Shown: in pieces, positions 1-7,900 of the stretch
Layout of the letters: every line of letters begins with the position of its first letter
How positions within the stretch are numbered: position 1 is the first letter of the stretch
Assembly: GCA_040755155.1 (NCBI GenBank)
Contig: JBFMBP010000143.1
Span: 1 to 34,632 of the forward strand
DNA length: 34,632 nucleotides
Source of the DNA: Candidatus Omnitrophota bacterium
GTDB lineage: Bacteria > Hinthialibacterota > Hinthialibacteria > Hinthialibacterales > Hinthialibacteraceae
Reading direction: 5' to 3'
Translations under genes and position numbers: made by a program
Notes under the pieces: model-generated
Seen by the model: the letters and a program-made list of their open reading frames with translations, nothing else
The model's database searches: none
Told to the model about the DNA's origin: nothing

Positions 1-17
1 TGTTCCATCCTCAGCAT
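1..17 (-). CDS. istA: istA transposase, first codons only (partial)
   Basis: The minus strand has GGAGGAAAGG directly before ATG at 17-15, and the codons that remain read MLRME before the sequence leaves the window. IstA proteins of the IS21 family commonly begin with a similar ML-x-ME-Q/D stretch leading into a helix-turn-helix. Only five codons are visible, so the call depends on the adjacent terminal repeats. Confidence 0.4.
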
Positions 18-67
18 CCTTTCCTCCGGACGTCCATATCAGGACCTCCAGATCATGGTCTAAGGGT

Positions 68-112
68 GGGTCAATTTCCAACCGTTATTTCATCCCAAGC
101 GGGTCAATTTCC
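68..112. repeat. IS21-type terminal repeats (two copies of GGGTCAATTTCC)
   Basis: The 12-base unit GGGTCAATTTCC occurs at 68-79 and again at 101-112, 33 bases apart. Multiple repeats of a GGGTCAATTT type close to the end are a hallmark of IS21 elements and are probable transposase binding sites. Confidence 0.6.
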
Positions 113-126
113 GAGCGGCGCGTACA

Positions 127-810
127 GGTAAACTTCGCCACATGACCGGCGGACAAGCGGCTTTTCCCATGGTGCTCTGGGCTGATATGCAGGGCCGAGC
201 GCCTTATCAAGCGGGGCAACATGCGGACGCGGGACTTGAATCTTGTTATGCCCGGCTCGCGGGACTGAAGGTCGTCATACCTTCCAATCCCTACGATGCC
301 AAAGGCTTAATGATATCCGCCATTCGAGACGTGGATCCGGTTGTGTTCTGTCAATATCCAGTTCCGGCTTCCGGTCCCGAGGTTCCTGACGAACCTTATA
401 CGATTCCCATCGGAGAGGCCGCCGTGCGGACCGAAGGGAAAGATATTACCATTGTGGGCTATGCCCCGCAGACGGTCGAGATTTCCAAAGCGGTTACGGA
501 ATTACGCCAGCGCGGAATCAGCGCCGAATTCATAGATCCGCGCACCTTGGCGCCTTTGGAGCCGGTGATGGAAACCATCATCGCTTCCGTAAAGAAGACC
601 GGCAGACTTTTGACTGCCGATGATGGCAGTTACAGTTTCTGCAATGGCGCGGAAATTATAGCCCGAACAGCGGAGGCGACGTCCGGCGTTCAATTCAAAC
701 GACTGGCGTTTCCAGACGCCCCGCCGCCCGGCGCGCCGGAAATGATCGGGTACATGCGGGTCAGTGCTAATGATATTATTGCGGCGGCGGAAAAGATGGT
801 ACGCGGGTAG
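127..810 (+). pseudogene. 2-oxoacid (pyruvate/acetoin-type) dehydrogenase E1 component beta subunit, 5'-truncated
   Basis: Homology runs from the codons for KLRHMTGGQ (130-156) to the stop at 808-810. The remaining ~227 residues hold the end of the thiamine-diphosphate pyrimidine-binding domain (GQHAD, GLKVVIPSNPYDAKGLM, AIRDVDPVVF) and the full transketolase C-terminal domain (DITIVGYAPQT, FIDPRTLAPLE). Intact E1-beta chains are about 325 residues, so roughly 100 N-terminal residues are missing, including the region with the conserved glutamate that activates the cofactor. Upstream in-frame codons (64-126) belong to the IS21 end and do not resemble E1-beta. ATG 142 could start a 222-residue protein but there is no good ribosome site. 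No E1-alpha or E2 gene follows. It is almost certainly non-functional. Whether the intact enzyme was pyruvate, acetoin or branched-chain type cannot be told. Confidence 0.8.
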
Positions 811-856
811 GTCGGATTCAATGGTCGCGAACAGCAGCGGCCAGCCAACGAAATAA

Positions 857-1504
857 ATGGCTATGAGATGTCCCTATTGTAATTTCGACGCCTGCGATGA
901 CCGCATCCAAGGAGCATTTTGGACCCGGAAGGGATTTGTTGTTATAGATAATATTCCCGGTATGTTATGTCAAGGATGCGGGGAACAATTCTTCGCAGAA
1001 GAAACCACGCAGCAGATTCGGAAAGTATTGGCGTATTCACCCTTCAAAATCAATCGGCAGATTCTGGCTTCTGTATATTCTTTATCAAAATCCCATTTCG
1101 CAAAAAACAACCACGCGCCTCAACTACTGGATCGGCAGTATACCGCCTGTTTTGAATCTCCCTCTTTTCAATCAAGTTCTGCAACCGGACCAGTCAGCGA
1201 TATTCAAGGCGATCCAGAGAGTCTTACGTGTAAATACTGTGAATCAGAGACCGTTGAAAGTCGCGTCCAATCGGTATTTTGGATCGCTGAAAAGTTAGTT
1301 ATTTTAGAAAATATTCCGGCGCGGGTGTGCAAGCAGTGCCAGGAACAATACTATGATGATGAAATATTTGATGGCCTCGCCGCATTAGAGAAAGGTGGTT
1401 CTTTTCCGGGAACAGTTAAGCGAGAAATTTCCGTTCCGCTCTTCTCTTTTACGGATGCTGTGGGCGAAAATGGAGGAAGAAATATCATTAATTGGGAAAT
1501 ATGA
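857..1504 (+). CDS. Double YgiT-type zinc-finger protein
   Basis: This 215-residue protein carries two copies of the YgiT/MqsA-type zinc finger. Finger 1 uses C5, C8, C38 and C41; finger 2 uses C125, C128, C158 and C161. Spacing is identical in both (C-x2-C-x29-C-x2-C), and both have the family features FW, a hydrophobic strand, (I/L)ENIP or DNIP, and CGEQFF or CQEQYY. A less conserved linker of about 70 residues separates them. Such fingers are normally the N-terminal half of small antitoxins (about 75-130 residues) paired with a DUF4258 or MqsR toxin. Here there is no HTH domain and no toxin gene next door, so an antitoxin role is not supported. The start is ATG 857 or, two codons on, ATG 863; neither has a strong ribosome site. 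Zinc binding is inferred from the cysteines; function is unknown. Confidence 0.75.
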   Translation: MAMRCPYCNFDACDDRIQGAFWTRKGFVVIDNIPGMLCQGCGEQFFAEETTQQIRKVLAYSPFKINRQILASVYSLSKSHFAKNNHAPQLLDRQYTACFESPSFQSSSATGPVSDIQGDPESLTCKYCESETVESRVQSVFWIAEKLVILENIPARVCKQCQEQYYDDEIFDGLAALEKGGSFPGTVKREISVPLFSFTDAVGENGGRNIINWEI

Positions 1505-1735
1505 AGTTTCAAGCAGTGACAAGGACATGCTCAGCCAACGTGGAAGCGGAGTAAAATTATTTCTCGTGGATATGCTTACAATCTATTCATTGAGGGAAAT
1601 GAAAGAGTATCTTCTTTGATTGGCGATCCTAAGTACTCGAGCATTTGCAACGCAAAGCGTTTGAGTGAAGTTTAGCGGGTATAAACTACATCGACTATGG
1701 ATTCGATTTTACTACAAACAAGAAACGGAAGCGCG

Positions 1736-2739
1736 ATGTATTGTTCTCAAATCCATGATCAATGGCTATTCCTAACCATTGTATTGCTCGTCGTATGTTC
1801 ATCTCCAATTGTTTTATCGCAAGAGATCGAAAGTTGCCGAATATTTCCCGCCAATAATGTTTGGAATACTCGAATCGATCATTTGCCCGTCGATCCAAAA
1901 TCCAGCGACTATGTCAATTCCATCGGCGCTGATATCGGATTGCATCCCGATTTTGGCAGCGGATTGTGGATGGGCGCTCCCAATGGAATCCCCTATACAA
2001 TTGTTGCCGATTCTCCCCCAAAAGTATTCGTATCCTTCGCATATTCCGATGAAAGCGATCTCGGGCCATATCCCATTCCATCCGATGCCGCCATCGAAGG
2101 CGGACCGAATGGCGCGGGAGACAGACACATTATCATCGTCGATAAGAATACTTGCACGCTGTACGAACTTTTTCCGCTTACCAAAATCCCGATGGAAGCT
2201 GGCGTGCTGGTTCGGGAGCGATTTTCGATTTGCGATCCAATCGTCTTCGGCCCGAAAGTTGGACATCGGTGGATGCGGCGGGATTGCCGATTCTGCCCGG
2301 TCTCGCCCGCTATGAAGAAACGGCTGCTGGAGAGATTAAACATGCCCTTCGTTTTACTTGCGAACAAACCCGACAGGCTTATGTCTGGCCAGCCCGTCAT
2401 TTTGCCTCTCGAAGTTCAAATCCCTCGTTGCCGCCGATGGGACAACGTTTTCGTCTGAAATCTTCATTTGATATTTCAGGTTTTTCTCCTCAGACGAAAG
2501 TAATCCTTACCGCATTGAAAAAATATGGAATGATTTTGGCCGATAATGGGAGTAACTGGTTTATTAGCGGCGCCCCTCATTCGAGATGGGACAACGATCA
2601 GTTAGTCAATGAATTAAGAACTGTAAAAGGATCGAATTTTGAAGCGTTGGATATCTCCAGTTTGATGAAAAATCCAGATTCGGCGGAAATCTCTACGACA
2701 ACAACCAATTCCACCGTGGATCATTTGAAAAACTATTAG
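1736..2739 (+). pseudogene. Secreted protein of unknown function, broken by a single-base frameshift
   Basis: Two reading frames together encode one protein. The first (from ATG 1736, or possibly 1697) gives a signal peptide (WLFLTIVLLVVCSSPIVLS) and the conserved opening FPANNVWNTRIDHLPVD, GADIGLHPDFGSGLW, GAGDRHIIIVDKNTCTLYELF. The second continues AYQNPDGSWRAGSGAIFDL, LPILPGLARYEE, AYVWPARHFAS and ends at 2739. The switch lies at a run of five T at 2169-2173. Restoring a sixth T joins the frames as ELFSAYQNPDGSW, giving about 334 residues. Exported proteins of this type occur in soil and environmental bacteria; I know no assigned function. The start at 1736 is preferred because it puts the signal peptide near the N-terminus and has AG-rich sequence upstream. 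The break may be a real mutation or a homopolymer sequencing error. Confidence 0.7.
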
Positions 2740-2957
2740 CGCGTTCGGATCGGTTAACCGGAGGAGACATGACGCGGCAATGGGAATTTCGATGGATGGA
2801 TTAAAGAAAAAAGCGCTTTTCCGTAGACTCGATATGAATCGTATGATAAAAAGCGATTGATATGAATCATGCTGGCATGGAAAAATCGGATGAAAATCAA
2901 AAATACAGTTCGATTCCTCGCTTGAAATGGATAATGCCGAATAAAGGAGGCAGGAAA

Positions 2958-3587
2958 ATGAATGAGAATTCTAAAGGAAAGGTTTTTAGACTCGCGATTA
3001 TTCTTCTGATTGCGCTTGCAAACCTGCCTGTGCAGCTTACTGCCCAGGAAATTCCTGGCGAGTTGGTTTTTGAAGAGCCTTTTGAAGGCGAAGAACTTGT
3101 TCCCGGCTGGTATATGGTGCAGAATAACAACGCCACCGCCGAACTGCTGGGGATGATTGAAGCAGGTCCGAACGGCGGAAACGCGTTAGTCGTTCTTACG
3201 TACACTCCCGATAATGTCGCCTTAACCAATCTGCAGTTTTCCAACGAAGCGTTTGCCCGGCCGGAAGGTTCCGACTTGTATGAGTGGCGGGTAACGTTCT
3301 GGATTCGCACCCAAGTCGTCCCGTTTACGATCCGGCCCATCATCGCCATGAGCGAAGATCCCTGGACGGGAACCGATGTGGATGTTCCCATCGAAAACGC
3401 CAATGAATGGACTTATGTCGATGTCGTTCTTCCGAGAGGGGATTTTTTAACGAGCGATCCGCTTTTATACATCATGCACATGGGAAATCCCGGCGATGAG
3501 AATGGGGAGAATGAAGTCTGGTTTGACGATCTGAAAATCTACCTGCTCAATAAGGAAACGAAGATCGGAGAGTGGGAAATGTATTAA
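2958..3587 (+). CDS. Secreted protein, probable beta-sandwich (carbohydrate-binding-like), function unknown
   Basis: The start at 2958 is chosen because AAAGGAGG lies 7-10 bases upstream and it places a clear signal peptide first (FRLAIILLIALANLPVQLTA, cleavage probably after AQ, residues 1-29). The mature part begins with LVFEEPFEGEELVPGWYM, a typical opening of family-4/9/16-like carbohydrate-binding beta-sandwiches, and alternates hydrophobic strands to a closing NEVWFDDLKIYLL, again typical of such modules. No catalytic domain is attached in the 209 residues. The protein ends in KIGEWEMY, resembling the ending NEWMMY of the relic at 9368-9652. It stands alone downstream of the broken secreted-protein gene. 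The carbohydrate-binding role is inferred from fold-like features, not from a recognised motif. Confidence 0.6.
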   Translation: MNENSKGKVFRLAIILLIALANLPVQLTAQEIPGELVFEEPFEGEELVPGWYMVQNNNATAELLGMIEAGPNGGNALVVLTYTPDNVALTNLQFSNEAFARPEGSDLYEWRVTFWIRTQVVPFTIRPIIAMSEDPWTGTDVDVPIENANEWTYVDVVLPRGDFLTSDPLLYIMHMGNPGDENGENEVWFDDLKIYLLNKETKIGEWEMY

Positions 3588-3892
3588 TCCTACAAGCGCC
3601 AAACACGTTTAATCGATTCGCGCATACGCGATAAATTGGCAACAATCTTCTGGTCTTTTTCGTCAAATCAATCTACTGGTTTTGCTAGGAGCGGCTTACT
3701 TGATGAATACAGCCGATCCCGGTAAAAAGTGAACGGGAACTTCACAAACAAATAAAGCGCCTCTCGACAAAAGGATTTTGCAGATTGCATGTTCATGTCA
3801 ATCGGGGCAAGAAGGAGGAGGGAGCAGGTATTTGAAAAGTATGGCCTTTTGAGAACACTATGATCAAACTCAAGCATCCCAAGTTCTTAGCT

Positions 3893-3916
3893 TTTTTCCA
3901 TAGATTTTTCCATAGA
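3893..3916. repeat. Tandem direct repeat, two copies of TTTTTCCATAGA
   Basis: TTTTTCCATAGA occurs twice head to tail with no mismatch (3893-3904 and 3905-3916). It lies about 130 bases left of the tRNA-Pro fragment. It may be part of an attachment region, but no protein-binding role can be shown. Confidence 0.6.
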
Positions 3917-3922
3917 AATGCT

Positions 3923-3998
3923 ACAACAGGTTGCATTTGCTTGCATTCTATGGCATCATATCGCAAAGAGGTAAGTAAAAGGGATACAGCAGGTTGCA
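3923..3998. repeat. Spaced direct repeat ACA(A/G)CAGGTTGCA
   Basis: ACAACAGGTTGCA (3923-3935) and ACAGCAGGTTGCA (3986-3998) match at 12 of 13 positions, start to start 63 bases, and TTGCAT recurs nearby at 3941 and 4013. Evenly spaced short direct repeats next to a tRNA attachment site resemble tyrosine-integrase arm-type sites; this is inference. Confidence 0.45.
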
Positions 3999-4043
3999 GT
4001 GATTTTCATTATATTGCATTTTAATGCTTTTAGCCTAGAAATT

Positions 4044-4090
4044 GAATGGGGTTCAGGTGGTCGCTGGTTCGAATCCAGTCGCCCCGACCA
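4044..4090 (+). tRNA. 3' half of tRNA-Pro(GGG), attachment-site remnant
   Basis: The sequence supplies the end of the 5' anticodon stem (GA), the loop ATGGGGT with anticodon GGG at 4048-4050, the 3' stem TCAGG, a short variable loop, a T-arm (GCTGG, TTCGAAT, CCAGT), the acceptor strand CGCCCCG, discriminator A and an encoded CCA. The complementary acceptor CGGGGCG and a D-arm are absent upstream, so it cannot be a working tRNA. Integrases that recombine at tRNA anticodon loops leave exactly this 3' half at the far end of the inserted element. On that model the element lay to the left (below 4043) and the original chromosome continues to the right. The intact tRNA-Pro should be at the other end. 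Confidence 0.75.
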
Positions 4091-4147
4091 TTGAAAATCT
4101 TAGAGTTACAGTACATTTCTCCCACCCATTAAAATTTCTAATGCTAC

Positions 4148-4717
4148 CTATATGCTATCACTAGGAGAAAAAAAAGACGTTTTTGGAAAGTTTCGGGGAA
4201 ATGATTCAAGGATGTTTTTTTTCAAAGATGGAAGGCGATCCATCCAGCTGAGCGTTCCATCGCCATGATTACCGGAAAGCGATCCATCCATTTGAATGTT
4301 GGAAATGTCTTCGAGGATGGTTTTCTCTCTCGGCTCGGAATAATTTAACCAGGACGGCGCCAGGCATCCTCTTACCCTATCCATCGGCCTGTGTTTAGGA
4401 AGGTTCTCCAGCGTCAAATTGTCCGGCAAATCCGCATACGGTTCCAGAATCTTGTCTATATCTTCCGCAGCAACACCTTCGGCAATAAGCTGCTGCTCAA
4501 GCTCTGCCTTACTGTCGGCAGCGTAAACTCTTTGTATAGATACCAAATCAGCCTTCCTTTGCCGATATAGTTCTTCAGCGCTTCCACTGGATTCTTCTGC
4601 GGTTCTTTCGTCGGCATGGATTTCATCCTCCAAACGCCTATCGGTTATTTTTTTCTTTTCATCCGCTAATTGAGTATACCAATCGTCGATGTTTTTGTCA
4701 GAATTTTTATCTCCCAT
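4148..4717 (-). CDS. Hypothetical charged cytoplasmic protein
   Basis: This 189-residue protein has no signal peptide or membrane segment. The N-terminal half is strongly charged and probably helical (LADEKKKITDRRLEDEIHADE, then ELYRQRKADLVSIQR and AELEQQLIAEGVAAEDIDKIL), the last part resembling a UBA-like or short helical bundle segment. The C-terminal half is Gly/Ser/Asp-rich and looks disordered. The start ATG at 4717 follows GGGGA closely and overlaps the end of a possible 22-codon frame. I do not recognise a family. It lies just right of the tRNA scar. Confidence 0.45.
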   Translation of the reverse strand: MGDKNSDKNIDDWYTQLADEKKKITDRRLEDEIHADERTAEESSGSAEELYRQRKADLVSIQRVYAADSKAELEQQLIAEGVAAEDIDKILEPYADLPDNLTLENLPKHRPMDRVRGCLAPSWLNYSEPREKTILEDISNIQMDGSLSGNHGDGTLSWMDRLPSLKKNILESFPRNFPKTSFFSPSDSI

Positions 4718-4775
4718 TCCCCAAATCCCTCATATATGTCTGGATGAGTGATACATCCGCCTGAAGATGTTCCAT
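4707..4775 (-). CDS. Possible 22-codon ORF or gene tail overlapping the next start
   Basis: On the minus strand ATG 4775 opens a frame reading MEHLQADVSLIQTYMRDLGN and ending in GR with TAA at 4709-4707. It overlaps the ATG at 4717 of the downstream gene by 11 bases, an arrangement typical of translational coupling. It has no obvious ribosome site and may be only the tail of a deleted gene; an in-frame stop lies just upstream. Confidence 0.2.
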   Translation of the reverse strand: MEHLQADVSLIQTYMRDLGNGR

Positions 4776-4807
4776 TGCCCTGAGCGATCCATTTAATTAT
4801 TTCGCCC

Positions 4808-4906
4808 TTTCTGGATGTTTATGACGAGGATCACATCGCCATCGCATTGTTCGACATCGCCGGACATGGCGTTTCCGGCGCTTTGGATACGATTTCTTTA
4901 GTCTGA
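4808..4906 (+). pseudogene. Relic of a SpoIIE/RsbU-type PP2C phosphatase
   Basis: Plus-strand codons from 4808 read FLDVYDEDHIAIALFDIAGH followed by GVSGALDTISLV and a TGA at 4904-4906. This matches the metal-binding core of SpoIIE/RsbU serine phosphatases, where a D-V-x-G-H-G-V-x-x-A-L stretch follows a (F)YDVF-type strand. Only 32 codons survive between in-frame stops at 4781 and 4904, so the gene is dead. Full-length catalytic domains are about 190 residues. It is another sign of gene loss between the tRNA scar and the next intact gene. Confidence 0.6.
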
Positions 4907-4937
4907 TATATTGATACGCTGCTTTAGCATCGCAATA

Positions 4938-7900
4938 CTAGATGCGTTCGCGAAAGACCTCAATGCAATTCAGAATAGGGGATTGATCCCATTCGTTATC
5001 GTGGGGGAGCAGTTCCAGATTCAGATCGTCCAATACGAGGATATGGTTGAATTCTTTTACAATCACTTTGTTCGCTGAGCCTGTCAACCGCATGATATCC
5101 ACATTCGAATCGACGATCTGGTCTTGAATTTTAATATCGAATATTCGCCGTCCTTCGAGATCGTCTGGCATGGGGCGAAAGCCTAAGCGGATAGTGTAGT
5201 AAACGCCTTCTTGATTTTGATTGTCCATAAGTGGAATTTGACATTTTTCAAAACCCAAGCATCCCGACGAGAACAGCCAAGGTTTATCCGTCCCCTCCAG
5301 TTCGACGCCTTTAAAGTCGCGGCAAAAATAACCGGCGCCGTTTTCTATCTTTTCCGAGAGATCGAATTTTACGCCATAATTCGGAAAATGATTGTACATG
5401 TCCGTTTTGGGATTGGGATAACCAAACCAAACGACGCCTTCGTCGTCCTTCATATCGGCTGCTGCGCCCAAATTGATCGCAAAATGCTTCACGGGTTTCA
5501 GGTCGCCTGGGGTCACGTAAATACTCCACGGTTGTTGACGCTGCGATTTTCGCATCATCGCCAGCGTGCAGCGAACGGGATACGAACAAGTGCAACCGGC
5601 CGCCGCTTCCTGTGAAAGCAACACGCCGCTGGCGGGGATCATGCTAATGGCGCAACCGGGACGATACGCGCCGAATAACGATACGCCGCGATCTTCTTCG
5701 AGATCGTAAAAAGCCGTGCAAGCCGAGCGATAGAATAGTCCTTTCGCCGATGCGGATGTAATGCCGCAAGTATGGCCGGGCCGCAGAAATTCCCAGGGAA
5801 CCTGCTCGCCGGTAATGGGATGGCTGCGCATGACCGTTTCTCCGGTATAGAGGTCGCAAGCGCGCGGCTCCAGAATAATCTTGTCGCCCACAATCACGGG
5901 TCTCGTTCGATAATTCAGAGTGCGAGACCACGCCATCTTTCCGCTGTCGGCGCGAAAGGCGGCGATGCGCCGCCATTGCAGTCCGCCGTTGATGAATCGC
6001 CAGGCGTCGTGATTGCCATAGTTGCCAAAAAAAACCAACATGCCTTTAGCGTAGGCGGCGCCCATTCTATCTCCGCAACCGCCGGTCAAATCAACGAAGG
6101 TTTCCCATAATTTCTCGCCTGTTTTTGCGTCAAGCGCGACGATCTTTCGCGCGTCCGCATCCGCGTAAGTTAAACTACCCAACGGATTTTCTTCCTTAAA
6201 CATTTCCGCTTCCGCGGACGCCGCCAAATATTCCAGCGTCCGCTTGGTTGCGGCGTTGTTTTCCGCCGCATTGTCGGTCAATTTCTTTTTAACGGCTTCC
6301 AATTCGGCGGCGATTCCTTCTCTCAGTTTGTAAATTCCTTTTTGGATGAGATCGAGACGGTCGCGAATGGCGCATTCTTTTTCTTCTTGCGTAATGGCGC
6401 AGTCGGCGAAAAATATTTTCCCATCGCCAATCGTTATGGTAATATTGGCGATTTTCTTCCCGTCCCATATCCAAAGAAATTCGCCGGTATCGATATTGAC
6501 GGCGAAGACTTTGTCGCTCGTCATCATTCCTTCCGTAACGGCGTTTTTCTGCATAAATTCGCCGCCGTTCCCGAATGCCGCCATGTAGCGGTATAACGTC
6601 CCGTCCCGCTCCGCGGCGCGCAAGAAATCTTGCGGATCGGGATATAGATTTTTGTAATAAAGATATCGTTCGTGGAATTCTTCAGGGATATCGCCGTCCG
6701 GCTTCCATTGACCGTTCCGCAGGCACAGTCTGATAAGATCGCCATATTCTTCTTTCATCGGCAAGGCGGAGGAACCGTAAAGAATCCCATTGACGACGGA
6801 AATATAACCCCATCGCCGATTAGTCCCATCGGCCGTTGGGGGCAAACGATAAACCCGAATCGTTTTTCCCGTCGCAGCGTCGAGGCGATAACATTCGTCA
6901 GCGGCGGCGACGAATAGGCTATCTTCGCTCACGGCAAGATTGCCGCTGTCGGCTTTGATTTTGACGCGTACGGCGCCGGGTATTTCCTTTTTCCATAAAG
7001 GCGTTCCATTGAAAGCGTCTACGGCGGCTACGATGTTTTCTCCCTCCATGAATGCGCGCCCATTCATGCAGACGGGACTTTGGGCTTCCGCGTGACGTTC
7101 CACCATGCCGATCGGGCCGGGTTCGCCGTACCATAGAATTCCCAATGGGCCGTCAACGAGTTGATCGTTAGAACAAGCCGTATTCGCCGGATCGCCGTAT
7201 TCTTGCGTCCAACTCCCGGCGCCTTCCAATTCGCCGCGGACGAATTTTTCCCATGACGTTTCGCCATTTTGCCGATAGCCAAGCATCGATGCGCCGCCCC
7301 AAGGGCGAAGTACGCGGTAACGTTCGTTGTCGGCGGATTGCGTTTTCCCGGCGAACAGCATTCCGTCCGAAACGATCAAATTGGCGAAATAATCGGGAAG
7401 AGTGGAAATATCCCAAGGCTCGACGACTACGCGATTTCCCCACAAACCGGCGTCGTATAGTTTTTCCCGCGCCCGGCTCAGTTTTTCCGAATCTTTTTCC
7501 AATCCGATGATATTTAGTTTCGAACGTTTTGCCAGTTCGTAAGCGAGTCGGCCTTCTCCGCAATCGAGAACCAGGCAATAACCTTTTTGGCATTGAGCGT
7601 CCGCAAGGATTTTTTCAGCGGAGGCTTGATACAAAGCGCTTAAATCGTCTTCGGGAAATGGATTCGGATCCGGCGTAAATTTCATCTCGTCGTTGGCGTC
7701 GGTTTTATTTTCGCCAAAACAATAAATCGGACCGGCGTCGCTGCTCACGATAAGTCGCTTATCCGCCACAGCCAATCCCGCGGCGTTGCCTTGTATTGAA
7801 TTGCGCCACTTTTCTTTTCCGTTTTGGGAATCGACGCCGATTACGATCTCTTTTCCACCTGCAATAACGGTATTCCCGGACGCAATTATTGAGCAAAGGT

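Larger units (their letters stand above)
1..126 (-). mobile_element. Left end of an IS21-family insertion sequence
   Basis: Read on the minus strand from 126, this segment begins with TGT, carries two copies of GGAAATTGACCC (plus-strand GGGTCAATTTCC at 68-79 and 101-112), then a GGAGG-type ribosome site and a start codon at 17. TG...CA ends with several short repeats just inside them and istA as first gene are the known layout of IS21-family elements. The element continues beyond the window's left edge. It abuts the internal codons of a 2-oxoacid dehydrogenase E1-beta gene at 126/127, so it appears to have inserted into, or caused loss of the 5' part of, that gene. The family assignment rests on pattern recognition of the end repeats and the start of istA; the other end is not visible. 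Confidence 0.65.
3588..4042. other. Gene-free stretch with short repeats ahead of the tRNA fragment
   Basis: I see no credible gene here; reading frames on both strands are short and lack ribosome sites. The right half is AT-rich and holds a perfect 12-base tandem repeat (3893-3916), a 13-base spaced repeat (3923-3935 and 3986-3998) and several TTGCAT hexamers. Its position immediately left of a tRNA 3' half suggests it is the end of an integrated element, where integrase arm sites would lie. No integrase gene is visible. Confidence 0.4.

Noticed and set aside
1395-1619. A 74-codon frame overlapping the end of the zinc-finger gene
   Set aside because: It starts inside the zinc-finger gene, has no ribosome site and no recognisable domain; considered as a possible partner toxin but not supported.
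2831-2868. Two copies of GATATGAATC 28 bases apart, and AAAAGCGCTTTT nearby
   Set aside because: Too short and AT-rich to separate from chance, and not linked to any start codon or terminator.
3668-3877. A 69-codon minus-strand frame left of the tRNA fragment, considered as an integrase remnant
   Set aside because: No integrase motifs (R-H-R-Y) and no ribosome site.
4044-4090. A functional complete tRNA
   Set aside because: The 5' acceptor strand, D-arm and most of the 5' anticodon stem are absent upstream, so only the 3' half exists.
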